From the NCBI GenBank assembly GCA_030765045.1, contig CM060965.1, forward strand, positions 147,268,874 to 147,332,873: DNA of 64,000 bases, in the 5' to 3' direction. The notes below the pieces were generated by a model. It was not told where the DNA came from. It ran no database searches and saw only the letters and a program-made list of their open reading frames with translations. Made by a program: the position numbers and the translations under genes. The stretch's first letter is position 1; every line of letters starts with the position of its first letter. This document shows positions 1 to 12,655 of this stretch, in pieces. The stretch is from Tenodera sinensis (taxonomy: Eukaryota; Arthropoda; Insecta; Mantodea; Mantidae).

Positions 1-420
1 CGAGGTGGCCAAACATAAGAATAACCTCATTAAATTACCTAAATTAAGTTAAATTTGCGTAAACGTGTTTCGATTTTACTGGAATTAATAATCTCTAAGC
101 ACTCTTGGCTTCGTTCAAACTTCAAGAGGAATGCAATCCATGTTTTCAATATTATCATTATTTTCCATTTTCCTCTATAAATGTTGAAACAAATGAAACA
201 TCTGCTTAGTAACCATATTACGTTATACATCAGGGATCTCTGATGCATTATAATTTTTCATTTAGCAAACGTATGAATAATTTTTTAGGTATTTTAAACA
301 AAATTCCATAAAACGTTGTACCTAACACGTGTACCTATAACTTTCTTTACACTATGACACTCGTCATAATTAGCAAGTTTGCTTTCGCTTACACGTTACA
401 TGATTTTATGTTGGCATGGT
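1..420 (-). mobile_element. partial copy of the 52-kb recombinase-like repeat
   Basis: Segments such as the ones around 100-150 and 230-270 match, with many substitutions, the sequence at 52740-53000 in the same orientation and the + strand copy near 52090-52260. The minus-strand frame contains a degraded RSQECLEI... segment corresponding to KSAECLLI... in the 52-kb copy. The element is cut by the window edge and is not translatable. Confidence 0.45.
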
Positions 421-1536
421 ATAAAATATTCGTTTTGTACTACTTTAAATATATTGTGAGCTTCTGTTCATGTTTACTTTTACATAATGGAAACGCACAA
501 GATTAAATAAAATGTTGATTTTACTAAACCATGTGTTTACACCAAATCAGTTTTAAAATGTTCCTCTCTTCAAAAAAGTGTTCTTCCAAATTACACTAAT
601 ACTAATTATCACTATTATCAGGATTTTCAACAAGATTTTATGCAGATTACTAGTATTTCGCGAAAGTAAATGATCTATGATATATAATAACATTTTCGAA
701 CTATTTAAATACTTGATGGTTACAGTTATTCCAAAGAAGGTTCAGTTGATTAAATTATTATAGGATTGATTTATTTTACATTTATCCGCGTGATTTGGTG
801 CCACAACGTGCTTTTGAGCAAGGTATTTATTGAAATTAACATAACTCATACGTAATAATACACAACGATGAGATATGGATTAGTTTTGCTAATTAATTTA
901 TACAGTAAAGTATACGCTATAGATCCCAAAAGCAGGTAGAAAGATAACCACGCATGGATAACATTAAAGCAGATAGGACATTTCAGTGTGCAGTTATATG
1001 TGCGCCGGAAATAAATGAAAGTTTCGGTCCGCGTTCTCCCACGCCTGCAGTTAATAGGAGATATTTTGTCCCTTGTGCTGTAATTTCATTTTCAACCACG
1101 ACAGATTAAATGCTGTTAACTTTTTATAGCGATGTAGAAACCAAAAAGGATTTTTAATTACTGCACGTATTGCCAGAGGAGAGTGCTATGATAGACCTCA
1201 TCAATATGAGTATGTAATATAATGTAACCAGGTAGAAAAGAGCAAATATCACGTGATTGTGGTGTGTAGCTTTCGCGTGCAATAGAGTAAGCATCAATAT
1301 CGTTAAAAGTACCAGATAAGCTCTTTTTATACTTTAGAAACAATGGAAAATTATTTCATTAGTGCATTTTAATTACATTAAAAGTTATACGTTATTTATG
1401 TTTGCTTTCAGGTGTTTTAACCCATATCATATATTTGCCATAAAAGACTGTGATTTTGAATTGTCGGAACAATGAGATTCAGGACCACGTTCTCTCAGTG
1501 ACTAAATATTATGGTTGATAACAATTCAGATGTTTT

Positions 1537-2487
1537 AACCTGTGATGTGTTATCCTTATCTCTGCTTATATTTTCACCAACTATTCTCACAAATTCTTAT
1601 TCTCTCTACTTCTTGTTAATCTAAATAAACTTTTGCGGAAACGGTTTTATTGCTCATTTCCATGTACATAGAATAGGAACAGGGGAATGTCAAACATTTA
1701 AGAGCAGATCGCTGTGTGAAAGCTTTTAAATTCCGTTCCATTTGCATGACCAAGAGGGGAAAAAGGATTATAGATATAGATACTGTACGTGCATACATAT
1801 AATAATAAATTAAATTATATATCTTCATCTTATGTAGTCAACTAAAATAGTTGGAATACACTAACATATGTATTTATTATCAACACCCCTTTTTATTTCT
1901 TCCCATATAGGTCATTTCCCATTCGAAAAAGTATAACCATTGGAACATTCAAATTCATAACAATAAATATATCGGAAATTATTAATTCCACAAAAAAGTA
2001 GTTAACAAACTATGTCCTTTAACAACATCTACATTTTGTGTAGTAAGATTCTGTTTATTGTTTGGGTTTACCAGTTATGCAAGAGTCATTCAGGATGAAG
2101 AGCATTCCCAGAAAATTCAAGACATGCATTTCATTTATTATGAAAATGTATTAAAGGTATGCCAATTTAATCGAAAGCGTTACAATTTTTTTATAAAATC
2201 AAAATGATCGAAAGATTTTCCATGTAAATAACAGAAGTGGGGGATATTTTTTAAATGTTCGACTCCCACTCTCGAGAAAAGCTGAAATACCGGTTTGGTA
2301 TGTATTGATATTTCATTCTTGAGTATTGCTGTCCACAATCACACACACAGGTCTTTTTCTAAAACTGGTATTTTTATTCAGGGACTCCCAAAACTTGTAT
2401 TTATGGTGAAATATTGTATTGAATTTTGTAATGGAATACACTAATAGTTCCTCTATTTACATAAGTAGTAAGTAGTAGAGAGAGTCA
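1537..2487 (+). repeat. R1 interspersed repeat, copy 1
   Basis: Diverged copy of the R1 family. It begins with a form of CTGATGTGTT..., contains the family's blocks (TTTACCAGTTATGCAA near 2070; CATTTCATTTATTATGA near 2130; TTTTTCTAAAACTGGTATTT near 2353) and ends with GTAGAGAGAGT. It is more diverged than copies 5-7 and appears to carry an internal insertion around 1770-1930. Confidence 0.6.
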
Positions 2488-4399
2488 AAATAAGTTGTAA
2501 ATAAAATAATCAAACACTAAGACATTGTTTTTAGTGACTGGCGTCGATCTATAATGGCATTTCAATATTTACAATAAAGTATATTTCATATGGCATGTTT
2601 CCTTAATCATAGTATCTCTATCAGAGTTTCCTATAAAATGGGATCAAATGTTAGTGTCAGAGTAACCCAGGTAAACGATAGCGTCTATCTATAGTTTAAA
2701 AAAACGATATTATACCTTTATGCAAAGAAGAAATATTAAATTAGGGGACAGAAAACTTTCCATTCTGAAATAAAGGTATGCATCAGCAGTTGTTTTTAAT
2801 TTTTTAAACCAAAAACTATCCAAGATGGACTACATTCTGGTTAAAAGTGTACCAAATGTATTCCAAAAGCCACAACAATATCAGATTCATATTATTTTGC
2901 GCCCAGAAATATTTAAATATTATATTATTTTGGGAAAAAATTACTTTGCATTATTTTGTGAAAATGTTTAGCGTTATATGCATTTAAATTGCGACATATA
3001 AACAATCAATTTTATTATGCATATCATTCTCATAAGCTCCTTTCAATTAGGAGTTTTAGTATGTGAAACAAGTGCTTAGTGGTTAATTTTCTTTTCTAAG
3101 AATTAGCAATGTAATAACACTAAATATGATTTATCCATGCTTTTTTCATTTATTTGTTTATGCTACGGATCCCAGAGATTTTAATGGAAATAAAATTCCA
3201 TATATAGGAAGGAATCGGTTTGCTTTCTAGACATCAACTATAAAAGAAACTCACACCGTTATAATACATTAGATATACATGTGCTACAAATTTTCTACAA
3301 GACTGCTGCACATTTGATCGATAAAGATATCTTAAAGGTGACATATTAGAACTTTTCACTTTCTGTGTTGCTAAAACTTCTAGTTGATTTAAATGTACTT
3401 AATTTGTAATTTTAACAGATATGATCTTTTAGATTTCCTCTTGTGTTTTCATGCTTATTATGACAATAATATTGGTTAAGCATAGTAAGCATTTATTTAA
3501 ATTAACCCACTCTTGCTACGTCATTATCCTTTTGAACAATCAGATGCTGCAAAGCCTTGTATTTCAACAAATTATGGCTGCTTGTCTCATATTTTAATCA
3601 CCTCCCTAGCATTTGTCTATTTGGATCACCTCAGTAGCATTTGTCTATTTTATGACATTTCTAACATTTGTGATTTGCTTGTGAAGGTAATTTGCCATCC
3701 TTATAGGTACTGAACGTTTGCTTATCCAAAGCAGCACAAAGAGTAAACAAAGAGAAACAGAAAGATGGAAGCACTTTGATTAATTAATTTACTAAGCTAA
3801 TTAGTATTTTATTATTGCTTGTAATCATTACCATATCTTCTTTTAATTATAAGGTAATCAGGTAATACCCATTCCTGTTTCGATCTTCTCTAGATAACTA
3901 AAATACTCTTGAAGTTACTGTTGATAAATTAGTGATGCAGGAATTTTAGAATAAAATGAAATAACGTATATTTAAGTGAAATAAACTAATCCGAGTTATA
4001 AATACTTGCAATACCACGAGTTTACAGAAATGAGCCCTAGTTGGGACTGACTTGATACGTGTTATATGTATTATTATTACTATTATTATTATCATCATCA
4101 ATATCATTAATAATTGTTATTATATTAATATTATTAGTAACAATTTAAGAATGCATTAAAAAGAGTAATTCTGGAGCGTCTTGATTTTTAGTTGAATTAA
4201 TAGCTGATAAAATTCAAGGGTATTTGATCCCTTTGTGCAATACGAAAGTTATAAAATTATATCCCCACATTTAGCGTCATGATCAATGCCTCAGTGGACA
4301 GCATTATTACCTTCTGATTCGCCCTTTCAATTTAAGGCGATGTTACTGGGACAAAAATGAGGTTTTGATGAAACAGGGAACCAAATAAAGATTATGCGA
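2488..4399. other. no recognisable gene
   Basis: AT-rich sequence with no coding signal. It contains a short degenerate ATT/ATC tract at about 4066-4140. The 66-codon frame at 3513-3713 lacks homology and codon structure. Confidence 0.5.
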
Positions 4400-4918
4400 C
4401 CCATGCGTTTGTTCGCGATTCGGAAGAAGGGCAGTGGGGTAAGCGGCAGAATGTAGGGGGTGCAACAGGCTGTATGGTTTCTTTGGGTTGCCGTCATTCA
4501 TCTACTTCCCGCCCAAACGTGACCCCTGACCCATTTGGCACCGTTCCATGATAACGTAACGTGCCGAGAGTTAGGGGTGTCCCGAACTAGGTAGGGTGGC
4601 GTGTGGGTGGTGTAGGGGACGTTTCAAACTAAACGTTCCTCTCCCTCCTTCCACATATTGCAATTTCCTCCGCCCCAATCCGCCCCCGACTGACTGAAAC
4701 AGGTGGCGTAGGGTAGGGATGAGGAGCAACGGAGACAGAGATATGCTCGTCGCGGGAAGAAGGAACGAGACCGACGCATCCTCTTGGAGTTTCTAACCTC
4801 CCTCTCCATTGGCTCTGCAACGCAGCGATTCCCGCGCAGAGGCAAGGCTCGCTATTGGTAGATCGGAGCAGTGACGTGAATAGCGTGTGGAAACAGGACA
4901 AGAGAGGAAAAGGGGGCT
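4400..4918 (+). promoter_or_regulatory. GC/CpG-rich promoter block upstream of the neuropeptide gene
   Basis: Base composition changes sharply from the AT-rich background to a GC-rich, CpG-bearing stretch that continues into the 5' UTR and exon 1. It contains a CRE-like site TGACGTGA at 4872-4879, about 40 bp before the TATA box, which fits cAMP/calcium-responsive neuropeptide promoters (inference). Reading frames on the minus strand here (4624-5218) are by-products of the high GC content. No experimental start is known; the extent of the block is judged by eye. Confidence 0.6.
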
Positions 4919-4925
4919 TATAAAA
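4919..4925 (+). promoter_or_regulatory. TATA box
   Basis: TATAAAA preceded by a G-rich run, 230 bp before the start codon. A TATA box at this place predicts transcription starting near 4945-4955, giving a 5' UTR of about 200 nt. No ATG occurs between the predicted start and 5149, so the ATG at 5149 would be the first start codon in the mRNA. Confidence 0.6.
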
Positions 4926-5148
4926 TAATTATAGACGCGTACACGGCGACGCGACGGCCCTCCAGGACGTTCTCTGCACTTGTTGGAGGTCTGCTGTGGT
5001 GGCCTCTTCAAGCTTATCCGCATCTGGGAACTTACACTCACACTCTCCATCCCCTTTCGTATTGCACGCCTCGACGACGCCACCTGTAGCGATAGTCTGA
5101 GAGAGAAGCGGCAGCATTCAACCAGGAGCAACCTCTTCGACGGCAACA

Positions 5149-5278
5149 ATGGTACACGCGGCCAGACATCTGGTGCTAATGGTGCTGGCACTGACAGCAC
5201 TTTGCGGCGCCTGGCCACAAACGGTCATGGCCATTGACCTAAGTCGGCTTTATGGCCATCTAAACACTAAGAGAAATG
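5149..5278 (+). CDS. prohormone-4 / IDLSRF-like neuropeptide precursor, first coding exon (partial)
   Basis: Encodes the N-terminus of a secreted neuropeptide precursor. Residues 1-28 form a signal peptide (hydrophobic core about residues 8-20, small residues VMA before the predicted cut). Residue 29 begins IDLSRLYGHLNT, followed by the dibasic KR at 41-42 where a prohormone convertase would cut. Honeybee prohormone-4 releases IDLSRFYGHFNT directly after its signal peptide, so position and motif both match; F-to-L changes are the only differences in this stretch. The start codon has a good insect context (CAACAATGG) and is the first ATG after the TATA box. The exon stops after one base of codon 44 (phase 1) at a consensus donor, AATG|GTGAGT. 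Later exons of the family are expected downstream but none was recognised in the window, so intron 1 is probably very long. The peptide's receptor and function are not well established. Confidence 0.88.
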
Positions 5279-5284
5279 GTGAGT
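5279..5284 (+). other. 5' splice donor of intron 1
   Basis: GTGAGT follows AAATG at the end of the IDLSRLYGHLNT-KRN coding stretch. The frame stays open for about 31 more codons past the donor (His-rich, then low complexity) and stops at 5371-5373; that extension resembles nothing in the family, which supports splicing here. Confidence 0.75.
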
Positions 5285-5373
5285 TCACTTGGCACCACCA
5301 CCACCAGTACAAGCACAGTTCAGCCAACAACTACAACAGCCAAGCACAACCAAACACCAGTCAAATATTATAA

Positions 5374-8300
5374 TAATCACTTGCAACCATTTTCAGAACA
5401 TTATATATCTGCACCATATACTCTTATCATACTGTGTCTGCACCTATTGTATATACTGTTATACAATGACATCAATATACGCATTGTGAATGTATACATA
5501 TATAAAACAGCACTTTTCATGTTTGCATTATGTCTGTCTTCTTTTTCTGTGTTGCACTGTTTTGTGTCATTGCACCCTGCACCTTGACCTGCCCTAACAC
5601 ACACCAAATTGCACCATGTTGCATCACTAACTAGCTTTAAGATTTTGGGCGCCCGTACGAGGACATCTCTTCTGCAGATTCGTGACCTTCTTCATACCAG
5701 TGGGTTTGTAAATTAACTCACATTACTTATTTCTGTTGTGTTTTCTGCACTTTATCACTTACATGTACTTATATGTCAAACAATTTAGGATATGTTCTGC
5801 ATTTATTTTCGTAACAAATTATTACTGTTCTATTGTGTAATAGAACGAAGCACGTGCTGAGGAGACAATCTGAAGAGGTAAATCTTCGAGCGTGTCACTA
5901 GAAAATTGCAGAGTTGATTTTATGCTCTCTGATGCATGAGTGGTAAAATGAAAGGAAACTTGAGACTAACTAACCGCAGTATCTCAAGTGTGTTCTGGGG
6001 CATAGCGCGATAGCGCGTGAAAGCTGTTTCTCTCTACGAGATGGGAGACAAACGGTCATACAGTAATCAATAATGCCTGGGAAAACACGTTGCGTTGACC
6101 GAGGGGATTTTCTTAAGGCCTTTTCCCTGTTCTTACTCTGCGAACCCTCCAAGAACACATTCTTCTCGCTCGGTAGTATTGAAGTTACTTATTTCTCTAC
6201 ATACAATCGCAATCTCTAACTGCATTATACAAATTTGTAGCGTAATATTTGCTTACCGAAACACTCACTAACAAATTCCAAGACATTTTTCTAAAATATA
6301 TTTAAATATTCCGATCTTTTAATGTATACTTTTCATCATAAAAGATTATATGTTTTCACATAAATTTGCTATTCTTTAATTTCAAACAGTGCGTAAAACT
6401 AATTTGGAAACGGAACCTTCAGATGATGCATAACTGTATAAATGACGATTATATCAGTGCTTTAATAACTAAAATTCCTTGGATTGTGCACCATACAAAT
6501 TAAAATGTTAAGCAGTAAGTCATATTTGCAATATATGATTTTCAATATACGGCATAAAAAACCCAAATTTAAGCAGTTTGCTTAACTGCTTAAAACTTGC
6601 AAGTTTTCATTTGTGTAATGTAAGATTTTGCGATTGCCATAATATAATTGATCTAATTACAGTTAAGTCTATATATAAAACTATTACCGTGCGTTAGTCT
6701 CGCAAAAACTTGAAAATGGTTCCACCGATTTGAATGTTTTTTGTTTAGAAAAAGAACATTAGGAAAACTCAAAGGAACAGCTGAAAAATCGAAAAAATTG
6801 AAATTGGTAATTTTGTATGGGAATTACCACTTCGGATTAATTTAAATATATGGCGTTTATGGCGATCCTATCGTTTGGCAGGTGCATATATTACATTAAA
6901 ATTTTTTTTTTCATAAAAAAGAGTAGTGGATTTTGAGAATAGATTTGGTTAATCGAATTTAATTACATTTTGCAAACATTCGTTTTGATCAGCGATTACA
7001 TTAAGATAAACTGGCTTTGCAGGCCCAGAAATAAACTTGTTTAGCGAGACTTGCGGAATAAGGGCAGTCTTCCAACATAGTTTTGCACTGAATGTTAATT
7101 GCATTTATCTTTCATGTAAATAAAAGGCATTTGATTCATTTGAATTACATTTAATAACCAAAGAACACTCAAACCGTACACGATGCGTCTAATATTATCG
7201 ATCTCAATGAATTGTAGTTGGAAGGTTGATTAGGATTCATTATCACTTATGAAGTGTTACAATAAAATCAATTTTAGGTGGTATGAAGTTCATGGGGTCA
7301 TCCAGTAATAGAAATAAAACTTAAGGAATACGTATGTTAGTACAGATAAGTAATTTATAGGGGTGCAGATACTTTAATCGTTAGGGTTGTTTTTAGAGAT
7401 ATTAGGATAAAATGTGTAAAATACCCTGTCGTTTTGGAAAGAATACACGTTTTTTAAAATAATCGAAAACCCGCATTGGAGATAGAAGTGAATGTGCATA
7501 TTATAAAATGAAATAATTATATCAGTATAAGCATCATTTTATACATGATGAGACTAAGTCTTCAAGCGTTGCAGAAGTACATAATCGCTGACAACTAGGT
7601 TGATAATTCTTTAGAGTATTAGAGAGTGACAGACATTCGAGTGTTTAACTTTTCTTTGCATGTTATATATTTAAGTTTCTTGACATATACAGTTGAAGGT
7701 TGTTTTCTTTATGCGAAGAATGTCAATTACAACAGATCTGTGTGAAAAAAATTAGTCATAAAATAGTATTGCCTAAACCATAAGTTTACAGTTATAGTCC
7801 GTTTTAATTGTCATCATCATAAAAGTGAAAACAGAGTATTCCATTTTAATTAATATGTGCATTTGCTTTTTTCCCACTAATTAGAGGAACTACATTACTT
7901 CCCTCGAAGTTCACGCCCCGACACAACTGGCACTTTGGCAATTATCTTCATTAACTCTAGATATAGCTCAGGGAATGTGTCTTTGAAACGCATTTTAGTC
8001 TTAAAACTTGTTAAGACAAGGAGAAAGGGATGAGTGAGTTTTTCAACTGCTTTTGTTGATTCAACGTTCTAGGAAAAACAATCGAATTCGATAATTTGAT
8101 AAGTAGATTACATCATCAATAGTTCAATACTGTGTGCTTTCGTAATACATTCATGTCTCAGTATTGTAAAGTATCCGGCATATCATTGACAATGCATCTT
8201 AAAACATAAATACTGCAGCAAATACTCATTTAGAAATGCATTGTGACATAATTGTCTACAAAGTTCGAGAGAGGGTACGCATTTTGCCACAGTCTTTCAT

Positions 8301-9847
8301 TGGCTGTCATCTAATTACGAAGGATATATTTTTTCTCGTAAAACTTATTTTCTTTTTATGAGCAATTTCCCTGGTAATGAATGAAACTTTCATGTGCACG
8401 CAAAACCATAAAAGTCTAGTTGCTTCTCTTTATCTCCTCACTTTTCCCCTGAGCTTCCCCCTCTTTGGTTTCATTACCGAGGTGCACTTTATTGCTCTTT
8501 TTTCTGCTTTGCTATTCCGTTACTTACCCCTAGTCTGTTAGTTTCAGTTGATAAAATCTAGCCCCTTTTGTTTTCTGAGGAAGTTCTGTTTCCATACAAA
8601 TACAAAAAGTTTGTTCCCTCCAATGCTAAATATTGGGTTACAAAATCTATCCTAAATCAGCTAAACCTCACCTCAGAAATATTCACACTTGAAATTATAC
8701 TTCGAACAAGCATAAACTCCCGAAACCAGTATTTTGTGAAATTCTTTTAGTAAAGATATATTAAGCGCAAATGGACCATTGCTCTGCTGTTTTAGGCTTG
8801 CAATAATCTACGCCTGTAAATTCCAATATCATTTAGAGATACGGAAAAAATGTACTCTGTATTGGAGACGCAAAGTATTTTTGAGTGGTGAGAATTCGTG
8901 ATGGTATTTTAATTGTAATCAAATCTGTTTTATACTTTTATTAAATTGTGAGATTTATGCTTTTTGCTGTTCTATAAGTGCTATATCATTATTTCATTAG
9001 AAGTTAATATATTCTATGAATTCCACATGGCTTCTAGGGTTTACATTCACAGGTTACTAGGTTTAACTATCTAAAATAATAGTTATGCAATTCATTTTTA
9101 ATATTTAAACATAATGTTACGGTATTCAGAATTTCGACAGTAACCTTAAAGTTGCTGTAAATTATTTATGGAATTATAAGGATGAATTATTTAATATAAG
9201 TCTAATTATTAAGTAATATGCACATTTGGTGTAGAACTGATAAACCCTGAACTTTGTCAATACTGACCTACGTTAAAGGTTCATGATTTGGAAATATAAA
9301 CAAAGTATTTTGTACTTGTAATATGCTACATTCAACACTCTATTCAGCGTTCAGGATGACAAACGTATGTCTACAAATTTAATTCCCGAAAAGCTGAATA
9401 TGGTTCTCTCGTAAACAGAATATAACAAATAGCTCTTGTTCTTATAAAATATAAATTATGGAAAGAATTCAGCTCAGGAGCACAGAAAAGAGAAGCTGAT
9501 GAAGTCTATAAACATTTCGACAGTGAAAAGAAGAAGGACAAAATCAAAGAAAATTTGCGAAGATAAAGTGAGCAATGCTTACATAAGTCCACGATATATA
9601 ACTGATGCAAATATAAACGGCAGTCAATGAAACACCTGTGATATGGCTTAGTTGAAAAGTACGTGATATTTAGAATTTAATAATCGTGTAATTTCAGGTG
9701 AATGTCTACTGCAAATGTTTTGCTTTAAACTAAAATATCCCTTACATTATTTCGCTCTTGAAACACGGGTATATCGCAAGCTTTGCTTGACCAGGCTTTG
9801 CTTGAAATTAATGAATTCTAGTGAGACGTTTTTACTAGCAGTTAAAA

Positions 9848-9850
<3 letters not shown>
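5374..9850. other. probable intron sequence, no gene seen
   Basis: AT-rich, with stops in all frames. The only structure noted is a possible small transposon-like repeat at about 6670-7060: the left side has GTCTCGCAAAAAC, the right side has the inverted form GTTTAGCGAGAC, and the sequence after the left motif resembles a common arthropod repeat phrase (AAAATGGTTCCACCGATTT). Confidence 0.4.

Positions 9851-9851
<1 letters not shown>

Positions 9852-9923
<72 letters not shown>
9852..9923. repeat. (TC)n microsatellite
   Basis: About 36 uninterrupted CT units. It produces false Leu-Ser and Arg-Glu reading frames on the two strands. Confidence 0.97.
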
Positions 9924-9925
<2 letters not shown>

Positions 9926-10914
9926 CTAAAAGAGTAAGTTTGAAATGTCGAACATTTGTGATTTTATAACTCAAATTGTGTTAAATACGATCGAAATGTC
10001 TTAAGTTTTGCAAATTAAAATGAATGCAACTCTGAAATGCTTCATCTAAATTCTTCAAGCAACGCTGGAATCCGAAACTTCAGTTTCATATTGATACATA
10101 ATTAACATTTTGCTTTAACTTTATTTTACACATATTTTGTGCCAAATAATTTAGAGATTTCACCATACTTATTAATATACAGGTGCCTTCAATTTGTGGA
10201 AAATAATTGAACAGTTGTCCATGAATAATTAAGGAAACACTATACACCCCAAGCATAAAATGGAGTTTGAAATAAATATGGGCTTATCGCAGGTGTAAGG
10301 TATGGCAAGTACATACACGTCCGCTGACGAACATCCTCTTACATACCCATAACTTACTGTAGATATATATTATTTTATTTATCAGCCATATTCAATTGTG
10401 TAGTATAAATATGGACGTTTTACAATTACTCTAAACACATTTCTTTATGATTTCCTTTCATTTTAGGAGACTAAGCATGACATAAGTGAAAATCAAATAT
10501 TATTATCTCCAAATGCTACAAAAAGAATGTATCTATACGCATCTTTAGAAGTTAGTGATAAGCCTAAAAGGGCTTAGCATACTAAATTTATGTTTCGATA
10601 GGGATACCCAAGGAGCTACTGTGGTTCATTTCCATATGAATTGTGCTTAGCGGCGATATTTTCAGTTTTTATAGTGTTATGATAAAACAAAGAACAGTGT
10701 GAATGCTGAAATGGTAGATATCACCATCTTAAAGTTCATTTAAATAAGTAAGCTTCCTTTAAAAGAAAGAAGGCTGATAAAACAGCTGATGACACTAACT
10801 CTAAAACACTGATCGCTTATATTTTAATTTAGAAAGCGCACTAAGCCCCAGCGTTGTTCTGATTACTTCACTTTGCCTCGTAACACACATGGCTATCTTT
10901 TTTTTTTTTTTTTA

Positions 10915-11752
10915 ATGTCTGATGTGTGGCACTGACTTGTCTACAAACTGTTCTCACGTATTCGTCTATCTACTTTAGGTTAATCAAGATAAATATTAAA
11001 AATATGAATTAATAAATAATAATCTTACTGCCGATTTTCCTGTAGGTGCGAGGGAAAAATAGTAGGCCTTAAGCGATAGTCAAATATTTTAAGAGTGGTT
11101 GAATGTTGATCGTGATCATTGATATTTGCATGGCCAAGAGGTAAAAACTTTAATAGCACTTCACCCCCCCCCCCCCCAATTGAGCATGGTTTATAAGTAT
11201 TTCAAAATAACAAAGAATATATCCGAAATGGTTCACTTCTCAAAAAAGATCCATTGACATAAACCGTCTGTTTTAACGAGATATACATTTCTTCCATAAT
11301 AAGATTTGGTCTAAACTCTTACGGTTTAACATTTATCAAAAGTCATCCAGAGTAAAAGAACTAACTACAGGACTATAGACAGAAAATTCAAGATATACTT
11401 TTCATTTGCGTTAAAAATATCTCAAACATATGGCATTTAAATAAAAATCGTTAGAGCCATTTTGAGAAAATAAAAATTTAAGAAAAATTGCTTCTGTAAA
11501 TGGTAGTTTAAGGTGGAAAACTTTTCTTCAAAATCTTCGTGCCGCATCCTTGAAAAATATTAAACTTAAACAACATTTTTGTTTGTAACCGACTTTTTGT
11601 TTTGAGTTCTCCTATTCACAAACAGACATACACAAACACACACGCGCGCGCGCGGGCGGACCTTTTTCTAAAAATGCTTTTTCTGGATCTCATCATCGAA
11701 TTTTTGGGTCAAATACCATAATTCCCCTACTTACGATGTGCAGGAGAGAAAA
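10915..11752 (+). repeat. R1 interspersed repeat, copy 2
   Basis: Starts with TGTCTGATGTGTGGCACTGAC and runs through all family blocks: TTTGCATGGCC, AATGGTTCACTTCTC, TCTTACGGTTTA, GTCATCCAGAGTAAA, TCGTGCCGCATCCTTGAAA, a CA/CG tract (about 11635-11655), then TTTTTCTAAAAATGC and CGAATTTTTGGGT. A run of about 15 C lies at 11163-11178. Confidence 0.75.
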
Positions 11753-11828
11753 TAACTACTTGCCAACCGAAGCAAACATTCATTACACATATAGTTTTAA
11801 GTACCTACTCGAACGATACAAGTAGTCT

Positions 11829-12655
11829 TAACGATAGTCCACTTTTTAAAAAGTGAATCGCGAATCAATGGCTTAACACTTATGCTTTTTGCATGACCAG
11901 GAAGAAAAAGAATAGCGACTTACTACTAGAAGTTTAAAAACTAACCAATAAGAAATGACTTGAAAATTGTTAAGGTCACAAAAATGTGTTTGACATACTC
12001 TGTGTACTTTAACGAGATCTCTATTTTTGTACAACACAATTGTGTCCAACTCTTACGGTTTACCAACTATACAGACTTGATAGAGAATATAGAGTTCTTT
12101 TCCCGCTATTCACAGAAAGATACAGCTTGTTTGTTATTCATATATATAAAACATATAGTACTCTAATCATATTGACAAAGTCCATTTTTTTTGAGAAAGT
12201 AATAAATTACGAAAACGTTCGGTACTTTTGGCAAATGGTAATTATTATCTATTTATGCCAACAAATTTAATGTTAGTGTTTTTAAATACACAGGCCGTGT
12301 GTGTGGGAAATGTTAGAGGGGTCGAATTGGAACTGAAAAATCGATGGATTGGAGAATTTGATGTCATTCCGGCAGGTTGTCACAGTAGCTTAGTGATTAG
12401 AACGCCCGCCTAGTAAGCGGAGGGTCTGTGGTTCAAATCCCAGCTGTGACATTGAGTTTTTCAATTCCGATTCTACCTCTCAAATTTTGGCAGCTTTTCT
12501 TGGAACTTTCCGTTTTGCATTCTGGAAGACGTTGAACTTGATTACTAAATATGGTGTTCAACCTAGTTTATCTAAAATATGTTTTTCGATTCAGGGACTC
12601 ATTTCCGGTGAAATTACGGTATCGAATTTTTTAGACGAATGCAGTAAGTAAAAAA
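11829..12655 (+). repeat. R1 interspersed repeat, copy 3, interrupted
   Basis: 5'-truncated and strongly diverged copy: GATAGTCCACTTTT, TTTAACGAGATCTC, CTCTTACGGTTTACCA, then after an insertion (about 12312-12485) GCATTCTGGAAGACGTTGAA and TCATTTCCGGTGAAAT. The block order matches R1 copies 5-7. Confidence 0.5.
12312..12485 (+). mobile_element. tRNA-like (Thr AGT) short retroposon bounded by inverted repeats
   Basis: Bases 12380-12451 can be folded as a tRNA: a perfect 7-bp acceptor stem GTCACAG/CTGTGAC, a plausible anticodon stem CCCGC/GCGGA with loop CTAGTAA (anticodon AGT, threonine), and a B-box-like GGTTCAAATCC. The T stem has two mismatches and the D stem one, so it is not a good functional tRNA. 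It is flanked by about 32-bp imperfect inverted repeats (12312-12345 and 12452-12485) and sits inside an R1 copy. A second diverged copy at about 42500-42590 shows that this is a repeat family, not a unique tRNA gene. Confidence 0.5.

Noticed and set aside
4624..5218. Minus-strand frames of 62-141 codons over the promoter
   Set aside because: Shadow frames in GC-rich DNA, several with non-ATG starts, opposite a clear + strand gene.
12380..12451. Functional tRNA-Thr(AGT) gene
   Set aside because: T-stem and D-stem mismatches and its place in a repeated element argue for a retroposon.
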